From NCBI GenBank assembly GCA_034430415.1, contig DAOUEN010000093.1, positions 1 to 49,860 of the forward strand: a stretch of 49,860 bases of DNA. The letters run 5' to 3'. Positions 41,483 to 49,860 of this stretch are shown one piece after another (position 1 is the first letter of the stretch; each line of letters opens with the position of its first letter). This DNA is from JADFUZ01 sp034430415. Lineage in GTDB: Bacteria; Chloroflexota; Dehalococcoidia; GIF9; AB-539-J10. A model generated the notes under the pieces. It was given only the letters and a program-made list of their open reading frames with translations. It searched no databases and was not told the DNA's origin. The translations under genes were made by a program, and so were the position numbers.

Positions 41483-41860
41483 TTGTATGCACTAGGAAGA
41501 CATCTGCTGCTGGAACTGAAGGACTGTAACGAAGAACTGTTGGATGACCTGGACTTCATAAGAGAATGTCTCAATGAAGCTGCTGTTAGATGCGGGGCTA
41601 GCGTAGTGGGTGAATCCTTCTATCATTTCTCTCCCCGTGGAGTAAGCGGCGTGGTTAACATCGCGGAGTCACACATCTCCATACATACCTGGCCCGAGTA
41701 CGGATACGCTGCCGTCGACGTATTCACCTGCGGAGATACGGTGACCCCTGAAGAGGCCGCCAAGACCATAGCAGACAGGCTGGAGGCTGGGAATCATTCC
41801 CTGGTTGAGCTGCGGAGGGGGATGTTGGAGGAGAGCCAGGTCAGCAGCGGGACGAAATGA
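41483..41860 (+). CDS. speD: S-adenosylmethionine decarboxylase proenzyme
   Basis: The 125-aa product makes decarboxylated SAM, the aminopropyl donor for polyamines. It is the short, bacterial-archaeal class 1b type (SpeH). ESHISIHTWPE contains the self-cleavage site before Ser63, which becomes the pyruvoyl group; His68 and Cys83 (FTCGD) are the processing and catalytic residues, at exactly the family positions. The start is TTG 41483, preceded by GGAGG. Its stop overlaps the speE start (ATGA). Confidence 0.96.
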   Translation: MYALGRHLLLELKDCNEELLDDLDFIRECLNEAAVRCGASVVGESFYHFSPRGVSGVVNIAESHISIHTWPEYGYAAVDVFTCGDTVTPEEAAKTIADRLEAGNHSLVELRRGMLEESQVSSGTK

Positions 41861-42780
41861 GCGAAGACGACCCGCACAAACACAAGTGGTTTCATGACCA
41901 CCTCACCCCCAATCTCACGCTGTTGCACAGCATCAGAGAGGTGACATATTCCGGGCAGAGCAAGTTCCAGTCCATAGACATCATCAACACCAACAGTTTT
42001 GGCGTCTGTCTAGTTCTCGATGGAAAGATTCAATCCAGCGAGCACGATGAGTTCATCTACCACGAAGCCCTGGTGCATCCTGCCATGCTCACCCACCCCG
42101 AGCCAGAGAAGGTGCTTATCGCCGGCGGTGGAGAAGGCGCAACCCTGAGAGAGGTTCTAGCACACAGGTCGGTGAAAAAGGTGACCATGGTTGATCTCGA
42201 CAAGGAAGTGGTGGATATCTGCCGCCGATTCCTGCCCTCATTTCACCAGAACTCCTTCGACGACCCCCGTCTAGGGCTTCAGTTCGCGGACGCCAGGGAC
42301 TTCCTGGAGAAGAATAAGGACAGCTTTGACATCATCATTCTTGACCTGCCCGACCCCATAGCTGAGGGACCGGCCCGCTTGCTATACACCCGGGAGTTCT
42401 ACCACCTGGTCAAGCAGAGGCTTGACCCTGAAGGCATCATGTCCCTGCAGGCTGAACCAGCCAGCTACCATGATTTGCAGGAGTTTGCCGCCATCGCCAA
42501 TACCCTGAAAAGCGTTTTCCCCTTAGTCCGTGTCTATCAAACACACATACCTTCGTTCGCCAGCATGTGGGGATTCATCACCGCCTCTGCGAAACTGGAT
42601 CCCGCGGGACTGGCAGCCGAGGAAATTGACAGTCGCGTCGCGGCAAGGTTGTCAAGAGAACTCAAGTCATACGATGGACACACCCACGTAGCCATGTTCA
42701 ACATCCCCAAGCACATTCGGCAACGGATGGCCGCAACAGAAAGAGTCAGCACCGACCAAGACCCGATCTCCGCCTACTAG
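41857..42780 (+). CDS. speE: aminopropyltransferase (spermidine synthase family)
   Basis: The 307-aa product transfers aminopropyl groups from decarboxylated SAM to an amine. LIAGGGEGATLREVLAHRSV is the SAM loop, HDEFIYHEALVHPAM the amine site, and DLPDPIAEGPARLLYT the catalytic Asp loop. The GGGEG form and the ending STDQDP resemble Thermus and archaeal or thermospermine-type enzymes more than E. coli SpeE. The acceptor could therefore be agmatine or a triamine rather than putrescine; this is inference. It is coupled to speD by a four-base overlap. Confidence 0.94.
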   Translation: MSEDDPHKHKWFHDHLTPNLTLLHSIREVTYSGQSKFQSIDIINTNSFGVCLVLDGKIQSSEHDEFIYHEALVHPAMLTHPEPEKVLIAGGGEGATLREVLAHRSVKKVTMVDLDKEVVDICRRFLPSFHQNSFDDPRLGLQFADARDFLEKNKDSFDIIILDLPDPIAEGPARLLYTREFYHLVKQRLDPEGIMSLQAEPASYHDLQEFAAIANTLKSVFPLVRVYQTHIPSFASMWGFITASAKLDPAGLAAEEIDSRVAARLSRELKSYDGHTHVAMFNIPKHIRQRMAATERVSTDQDPISAY

Positions 42781-42816
42781 ATAGCCGGGCTCGCTTCGGA
42801 ATACTGTTCCCCATGC

Positions 42817-42822
42817 TATAAT
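42817..42822 (+). promoter_or_regulatory. -10 box of the uvrD/pcrA gene
   Basis: A perfect TATAAT lies 14 bases before the ATG at 42837. The bases between carry no ribosome site (CATCGAACCCCC). The -35 region is weak (TTCGGA at 42795, 16-base spacing). Confidence 0.5.
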
Positions 42823-42836
42823 TCCATCGAACCCCC

Positions 42837-44993
<2,157 letters not shown>

Positions 44994-45011
44994 GATTCCC
45001 CTGGCAAAGCA

Positions 45012-45040
45012 TTGACAGAATACACGCAAGCGTGTAAAAT
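45012..45040 (+). promoter_or_regulatory. promoter of mutL, near-leaderless
   Basis: Perfect TTGACA (45012-45017), exactly 17 bases, TAAAAT (45035-45040): 11 of 12 consensus positions. Nine bases separate the -10 box from the mutL ATG, so the message should begin within a few bases of the start codon. Confidence 0.75.
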
Positions 45041-45049
45041 GATACTCAA

Positions 45050-46720
45050 ATGGCCATCAGGGTTCTGGCACCCGAGTTAGTCTCCAAGATCGCTGCTGGA
45101 GAGGTGATCGAGAGGCCAGCCTCTGTAGCAAAGGAGCTGATTGAGAACGCGCTGGATGCCGGAGCCAGCCAGATCAGCATAGAGACGCAGGGCGGCGGGG
45201 TAGATCTGATCAGGGTAGCGGACAACGGAGGAGGAATCCCGGCATCAGAAGTGGAGCTTGCCTTCCGCAGACATGCCACAAGTAAGATCGGCAGTCTGGA
45301 GGAACTGGGCTCCATATGCAGCCTTGGCTTCCGGGGTGAAGCTCTGCCCTGCATCGCTGCCGTCGCCGAAGTGGAGGTCCTCACCAGGACAGGACCAGAT
45401 GCCCTCGGCAGCTACCTGTGCTTGAGGAATGGCGAGGTGGCCCGGAGGGAGAGCCGTGCCAGACCCCAGGGCTGCACCGTCACGGTACGCCGACTCTTTC
45501 GCCACGTTCCTGCCCGGCTCAAGTTTCTCAAATCAGGAAACACGGAAAACAGCCATATCGCCAACGTAGTCAGCCAGTACGCCATGGCCTATCCCGAGGT
45601 TAGATTCAGCCTGCTTCTTGACGGGCATGTCAGCCTGCGCACGCCGGGCAATGGACTGCTGCGCGATGTCATAAGCCAGACATACGGTCTAGATGTGGCC
45701 CAGGAGATGCTGGCCGTGGAGGGAGGCGAGGCAGCCATCAGGGTCAGCGGCCTGGTGAGCCCGCCTTCCCTGGCTCGCTCCAATCGCCGCTATCTCAGCT
45801 TCTTCATCAACCGGAGGTGGGTACACAGCCCCTTGCTCTTCAGGGCAGCCGAGGAGGCCTATCACGGCCTGCTTATGGAGAGGAGACATCCCATAGCGGT
45901 AATCAATGTGTCACTGCCTCCCGAGGAGATAGACGTCAATGTTCACCCCGCCAAAGCCGAGGTCAGGTTTTCCCGTGAACAGGCGGTCTTCTCCAGTGTG
46001 GCAGAGGCAGTGAAGGGAGCGCTACACCAGGCGCCTGTGGCTGCCACCAAGGTCATGTCTTTCCCTGCCAGTTCATTCCAGCAGCAGAGCGCCTGGACAG
46101 TGAGGGAGAGAGAGACAACCTTTGTTGCCCCACTGCCTGCCCCCAGCCTGCCGGCTCTGCGAGTGATGGGACAACTTGCCAGCACATACATCATTGGCGA
46201 AGGGCCTGAAGGCCTCTACCTGGTTGACCAGCACGCTGCGCATGAGCGCGTCCTCTATGAAGAGATCCAGGCGCAGTGGTCGCGCCACAAGATCGAAGTG
46301 CAGGGATTGCTCCATGCCACGACCATAGAGCTCAGCCCGAGGGAAGAACAAATATGGCAGGCCAACAAGGAGAACCTGGCCCAGTTCGGTTTCGCCATTG
46401 AGCCCTTCGGCGGTCGTAGCTATTTGCTACGGTCGGTGCCTGCGGCGCTAGCCGGCACAGACATAGTTGAGGCGCTGAGAATATTGCTCGAGGCCATAGC
46501 AGGCACGGAGAACACGACCCCGCTGGAGGAGAAGATAATCCAATCGCTGGCCTGTCACGCCGCCGTCAGAGCAGGACAGCGGCTGAGCAATGGAGAGATG
46601 GCGGAACTGATGCAGCGCCTGGAACAAGCCAGGCAACCGCGCACCTGCCCTCACGGCAGGCCCACCATGATTCACCTGAGTTCACGTCAACTCGAGAAGG
46701 AGTTCGGCAGAACAGGCTAG
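45050..46720 (+). CDS. mutL: DNA mismatch repair protein MutL
   Basis: The 556-aa product couples mismatch recognition to strand removal. The GHKL ATPase shows ELIENALDAGASQI, DNGGGIPASEVELAF, ATSKIGSLEEL and GFRGEALPCIAAVA. The linker is short, and the C-terminal domain has DQHAAHERVLYEE, the metal motif of nicking MutL proteins, plus CHAAVRAGQRLSNGEM and CPHGRPTMIHL. So it should be an endonuclease-active MutL, as in bacteria without MutH. No mutS is in the window. Its last four bases overlap the stop of the facing gene. Confidence 0.96.
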   Translation: MAIRVLAPELVSKIAAGEVIERPASVAKELIENALDAGASQISIETQGGGVDLIRVADNGGGIPASEVELAFRRHATSKIGSLEELGSICSLGFRGEALPCIAAVAEVEVLTRTGPDALGSYLCLRNGEVARRESRARPQGCTVTVRRLFRHVPARLKFLKSGNTENSHIANVVSQYAMAYPEVRFSLLLDGHVSLRTPGNGLLRDVISQTYGLDVAQEMLAVEGGEAAIRVSGLVSPPSLARSNRRYLSFFINRRWVHSPLLFRAAEEAYHGLLMERRHPIAVINVSLPPEEIDVNVHPAKAEVRFSREQAVFSSVAEAVKGALHQAPVAATKVMSFPASSFQQQSAWTVRERETTFVAPLPAPSLPALRVMGQLASTYIIGEGPEGLYLVDQHAAHERVLYEEIQAQWSRHKIEVQGLLHATTIELSPREEQIWQANKENLAQFGFAIEPFGGRSYLLRSVPAALAGTDIVEALRILLEAIAGTENTTPLEEKIIQSLACHAAVRAGQRLSNGEMAELMQRLEQARQPRTCPHGRPTMIHLSSRQLEKEFGRTG

Positions 46721-48153
46721 ACCTGACCCCTTGAGGCCCTGAACTCGTGGTAACGCATGAACCGGTCTATAGCCCTGGCAGCGCCTTCTATTGAGTGGTA
46801 GGCAGCAATGCCAGCCTCATAGAACTTCTTCCGCGCTTCGAGCATCCATTGATAATGCCCGTCATAGACCGCCATCTGAATCACCGCCACCACGGGCTTG
46901 GCTAACACCTGATGAGACTCGATGACATCCTGCGCAAGCGAGCCCCAGGTTTCCGTGTGCTGCTGGGCCGGCGGCGAGATCAGCCCCAGCGAGAAGTGGA
47001 TTATGCTCAGGTCAGTGCCGTCATAACCATCCAGTAGCTTGAGAATGTCGGAATACCCCACCTTCCAGGCCTCGGCAGAGAGATCTATGGGATTGTTCAG
47101 TATCGTACCCGCCTCGTTTCCCAGCAGACTACCTGCTTTCTCGCCTATCTCCCGAGGAAAACGGGGCACCTTGAGTCCAGCACTGACACAGGCATCGCTG
47201 GCCAGAACAGTGACTCCCCCACCTATGCCAAGAACACCGACCCTTCTCCCCGAAGGCAACGGCAGATAGGAGAAAGTCACTGCCATGTCCAGCAGTTCCT
47301 CCAGGCTGTTCACCCTTACGGCGCCGACCTGGTGCAAGAACCCATCCCACACCCTGTCCGACCCCGCCAGAGCGCCAGTATGGGAACTCACCGCTCTTGA
47401 TCCGGAGTCGCTAACCCCTGCCTTGAGCACCACGACCGGTTTGCAGTCAGCAGCTTCCCTCAACGCCCGCTTGAACCGCTGTCCATCTTTGGTCCCCTCG
47501 ATATAGGCCAGGATCACGCCTGTATCGGGATCGGAGGCCATGTACTCGAGCAGATCGCTCTCGCTGACATCACTGGCGTTGCCATAGGAGACCACCTTGC
47601 TGAAGCGAATCCCCCGCAGGCCTCCCTCCCGAACCAGGTAGATGGCATTGCCTCCGCTCTGACAGATCAGGCCGACCCGGCCGCTCTCCCTGGCGGAGTC
47701 AGGGATAAAGGACAGGCCCGACTTGGGACAATACACCCCCATACAATTGGGCCCAATCACCCGCATGCCGCTCTCTTTGGCTATAGCGCAGATCTCCTTC
47801 TCCAGCTCCTCTCCCTCCTCGCCGAACTCGGAGAAGCCGGAGGTGAAGAAATGTATGGCCTTCACTCCCTTGGCGGCGCAGTCCTTAACCAGTTCCAGCG
47901 CGCCAGTCACCGGAATCGACGAGATCACATAGTCAACCGGCCCGGGGATCGCCCTGATGCCCGGGTATATCTTCAAGCCCCAGATCTCCCCGCCCTTTGG
48001 GTTCACCGGGTAGATGTTCCCCTGGAAACCGTTGTTCAACAGAGATATAACGTAGTTCGTCCCTCCGACCTGCGTCCTCTGCTTCTGGGTGGAGACGCCC
48101 ACTACCGCCACCGACCTTGGGTTGAAGACTTCTTCCAGACCCGACCTGTTCAT
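46717..48153 (-). CDS. ADP-forming acyl-CoA synthetase, CoA-binding (alpha) subunit
   Basis: The 478-aa product has the alpha part of an NDP-forming acyl-CoA synthetase. A CoA-binding Rossmann domain (NPRSVAVVGVSTQ, GNIYPVNPKGGEIWG) and two succinyl-CoA-synthetase-like flavodoxin folds are visible. The phosphohistidine lies in SSHTGALAGSDRVWDG, with IGPNCMGVYCP and GLICQSGGNAIYL upstream. The beta ATP-grasp half is neither fused nor adjacent, so a partner must be encoded elsewhere, or the protein acts differently. AGGGAGAT precedes the ATG. By family, such enzymes make ATP from acyl-CoA, or the reverse. Confidence 0.9.
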   Translation of the reverse strand: MNRSGLEEVFNPRSVAVVGVSTQKQRTQVGGTNYVISLLNNGFQGNIYPVNPKGGEIWGLKIYPGIRAIPGPVDYVISSIPVTGALELVKDCAAKGVKAIHFFTSGFSEFGEEGEELEKEICAIAKESGMRVIGPNCMGVYCPKSGLSFIPDSARESGRVGLICQSGGNAIYLVREGGLRGIRFSKVVSYGNASDVSESDLLEYMASDPDTGVILAYIEGTKDGQRFKRALREAADCKPVVVLKAGVSDSGSRAVSSHTGALAGSDRVWDGFLHQVGAVRVNSLEELLDMAVTFSYLPLPSGRRVGVLGIGGGVTVLASDACVSAGLKVPRFPREIGEKAGSLLGNEAGTILNNPIDLSAEAWKVGYSDILKLLDGYDGTDLSIIHFSLGLISPPAQQHTETWGSLAQDVIESHQVLAKPVVAVIQMAVYDGHYQWMLEARKKFYEAGIAAYHSIEGAARAIDRFMRYHEFRASRGQV

Positions 48154-48397
48154 TTATCTCCCTCTGTCCTGCCGTTTCCGGTCAAGCTGCGGGCAACGGC
48201 CCCATTTGAGACCCGACCCGGCGCCGGTTGCTGGGACTACCACAGCCTACCCCCAAAACCCGCTATTTTACTCCCCCGCTACTCCATACGGCAAGCTCGG
48301 GGCGAAACCAGGCAGCATGTGACCCCGGGGTTGCCTGTGATGCCGCATAGGAACTGGTGAGAATAGAGCCAACTTGCGGCCGCCTCCGTACGCGCAC

Positions 48398-48425
48398 TTG
48401 CAATATGTGAGTCAGGTGCTAAAAT
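48398..48425 (+). promoter_or_regulatory. promoter of asd within the 48154-48463 gap
   Basis: TTGCAA (48398-48403), 16 bases, TAAAAT (48420-48425). It ends 38 bases before the asd ATG, which has its own GAAGGGAGAG ribosome site. The rest of the 310-base divergent gap (48154-48397) holds no gene I can support; it should also contain the promoter of the minus-strand acyl-CoA synthetase gene, which I could not place. Confidence 0.5.
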
Positions 48426-48463
48426 CTGTTGTCTTCAGCTCGTATTCTGAAGGGAGAGAGAAC

Positions 48464-49543
48464 ATGGTCAGAGCAGCGATTGTAGGAGCCACCGGCATCG
48501 TGGGCCAGCAATTCCTCGTCGCCCTGAGAAAACACCCGTGGATTGAAGTGGCTGCCCTTGCCGCCTCCGAGAGGTCAGCAGGCCGCAGCTACAGGGAGGC
48601 TATAACCGACCCTTCATCGGGGGCATTGCGTTGGTTCTGCGAGGAAGCACCGGTAGAAGAGGTCATGGGGATGCCAGTTCAGAACGCCGCGGAGCTGAAC
48701 CTTGCCGCCGTGGACGTTGTGTTCTCCGCCATAGAGTCCGGCCCGGCCAGGACGCTCGAACCCAGGTTCGCGGCTGAGAGGCCCGTCATCAGCACGGCTT
48801 CCGCCTTCCGCTACGAGGATGATGTGCCGATTCTGATACCCGGCATCAACTCGGAGCACGCCAGGCTCCTTGAAGTACAGAAGAGGTCGCGGGGATGGAG
48901 GGGTTTTATTACTCCCATTCCCAACTGCACCACCAGCGGCCTGGCCATCTCGCTAAAGCCAATCTATGACACCTTCGGCCTCAACTCTGTCATCATGACC
49001 TCCATGCAGGCCATGTCAGGGGCAGGCCGAAGTCCCGGGGTGCTGGGCCTGGACATCTTGGACAACGTCATTCCCTTCATCCCGGGAGAAGAGGAAAAGG
49101 TACAGCGCGAGACACAGAAGATTCTGGGAACCCTTACGGGCAATTCCATAGACCCGGCCAGCTTCGAGGTAAGCTGCACCTGCACCCGCGTCGACGTCAG
49201 AGAAGGACATACCGAATCGGTCTTCGCCTCCACCGGGAAAGCCTGCCAGATAGACGATGTCATCAGGGTGATGCGGGGGTATGTCGGCTCATCGAACGAA
49301 GCCGGGCTTCCCTCGACTCCAGAGCACTTGATAGTCGTCCACGAAGACCCATTCCGGCCTCAGCCCCGCCTTGACCGCGGCACCGAAGATGGCATGGCCA
49401 CCACGGTTGGCCGAATCAGGAGAGATAGCGTCCTGCAAAACGGTATCAAGTACCTTCTGGTGTCCCACAATACCAAGATGGGAGCGGCCAGAGGGGCGGT
49501 CCTGGTGGCCGAACTCCTCATCAGGGACGGATACATCTCTTAG
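48464..49543 (+). CDS. asd: aspartate-semialdehyde dehydrogenase, archaeal type
   Basis: The 359-aa product reduces aspartyl phosphate to the semialdehyde on the way to Lys, Met, Thr and Ile. AAIVGATGIVGQQFLVALRK is the NADP loop. The catalytic Cys lies in ITPIPNCTTSGLAISLKP, and TSMQAMSGAGRSPGV plus HTESVFAST (His) complete the site. The size and these motifs fit the archaeal/fungal Asd group rather than the E. coli type. The start is ATG 48464; the frame is open from 48374, but the promoter and ribosome site exclude that. A terminator follows directly. Confidence 0.95.
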   Translation: MVRAAIVGATGIVGQQFLVALRKHPWIEVAALAASERSAGRSYREAITDPSSGALRWFCEEAPVEEVMGMPVQNAAELNLAAVDVVFSAIESGPARTLEPRFAAERPVISTASAFRYEDDVPILIPGINSEHARLLEVQKRSRGWRGFITPIPNCTTSGLAISLKPIYDTFGLNSVIMTSMQAMSGAGRSPGVLGLDILDNVIPFIPGEEEKVQRETQKILGTLTGNSIDPASFEVSCTCTRVDVREGHTESVFASTGKACQIDDVIRVMRGYVGSSNEAGLPSTPEHLIVVHEDPFRPQPRLDRGTEDGMATTVGRIRRDSVLQNGIKYLLVSHNTKMGAARGAVLVAELLIRDGYIS

Positions 49544-49569
49544 GCAGGCAGGCCCGCCTGTCCTGCTTT
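49544..49569 (+). terminator. intrinsic terminator of asd
   Basis: GCAGGCAGGC (49544-49553) pairs with GCCTG-T-CCTGC (49556-49566) with one bulged T and a very small loop, followed by TTT. It begins at the base after the asd stop codon. Confidence 0.6.
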
Positions 49570-49860
49570 CCGCCGCCATCCTGGGGAGACTACCCGAGGC
49601 GAGCCTGATGACCAGAAAGAGGTAGCCTATCCAGGGTTTTTCCACATATCCAGCACAGTACAGCCCCTGTGGGCCGCGATAGAGGCCTCTCAGCGCATTC
49701 CAGCGCAATAGGCCCTCCCCCACACTCGACCCCGGAGGCGTTCGCGGACGGCAGCTCAATTCCCACCCCATAGCCAATGGACGCGCCGATGCCTGCATAG
49801 TAGAATATCCTGCCGAGGCGTCGTTCGGCACATCAAGACCAGGCTGGCGCCTGAGACCGG
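49570..49860. other. right end of window, no supportable gene
   Basis: No frame here has a ribosome site or a recognisable protein. The open minus-strand frame that crosses it runs 250 bases into asd and has no family features. A single TTTTCCACA at 49638-49646 resembles a DnaA box but has no companions. Confidence 0.5.

Noticed and set aside
49637..49646. DnaA-box-like TTTTTCCACA
   Set aside because: A single copy with no AT-rich region, further boxes or dnaA/dnaN genes nearby; not evidence for an origin.
49289..49831. 180-aa minus-strand frame at the right edge
   Set aside because: Nearly half of it overlaps the conserved end of asd and the asd terminator; no ribosome site or family features.

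Overview
The window reads as about 50 kb of chromosome from an uncultured bacterium of moderately high G+C content, most likely a Chloroflexota of the Dehalococcoidia type. This is an inference from gene content. It holds bacterial housekeeping genes (ftsK, rnj, rel, rpsT, rsmG, dinB, mutL, uvrD/pcrA, lysS, serS, tmk, mnmA, rnhB) beside genes more typical of archaea or Chloroflexota. The latter are an ApgM-type phosphoglycerate mutase remnant, a PAC2 protein, an HMG-CoA-synthase-like protein fused to a DUF35 domain with its thiolase, the CoA-binding part of an ADP-forming acyl-CoA synthetase, an archaeal-type Asd and a Thermus-like aminopropyltransferase. No phage, IS element, integrase or CRISPR array is visible.

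Layout. 1-5294: tRNA-Val(TAC), a small coiled-coil protein, a secreted protein with seven Cys-rich repeats, a DUF3096 mini-protein, a ROK kinase and a 5'-truncated apgM. 5291-13608 (minus strand): a tight six-gene run tldD-tldE-PAC2-udg-rnj-ftsK. 13752-18844: a SWIM zinc-finger protein, folC, two MaoC-like half dehydratases, pyrF, DUF951 and dinB. 18845-20239: an ilvE-type aminotransferase preceded by a long leader with all the parts of a translation-coupled transcription attenuator. 20258-24397: a class II aldolase, rpsT-rel and rsmG. 24487-29136: an acyl-CoA operon (SDR, 3-hydroxyacyl-CoA dehydrogenase, HMGCS-like/DUF35, thiolase) ending in a small aromatic/coiled-coil protein. 29187-35309: pdxS, an R3H/AAA ATPase, tmk, mnmA, rnhB, yraN and a 2-hydroxyacid dehydrogenase. 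35346-40061 (minus strand): DUF2007-lysS-serS-acyl-CoA synthetase. 40221-49543: nitrilase, speD-speE, uvrD/pcrA, mutL, the acyl-CoA synthetase CoA-binding subunit and asd.

Main observations. (1) The ilvE leader has a near-consensus promoter, a 29-codon ORF rich in Val, Ile and Leu, and two mutually exclusive hairpins. (2) At least eight genes have a -10 box only 6-14 nt before the start codon, usually with no Shine-Dalgarno, which points to leaderless or near-leaderless mRNAs. (3) An exported protein carries seven tandem six-cysteine modules of a type I cannot name. (4) The HMG-CoA-synthase-like protein appears to lack the catalytic Cys and His. Start codons were revised in many places using ribosome sites, family N-termini and promoter positions; each case is explained in its entry.
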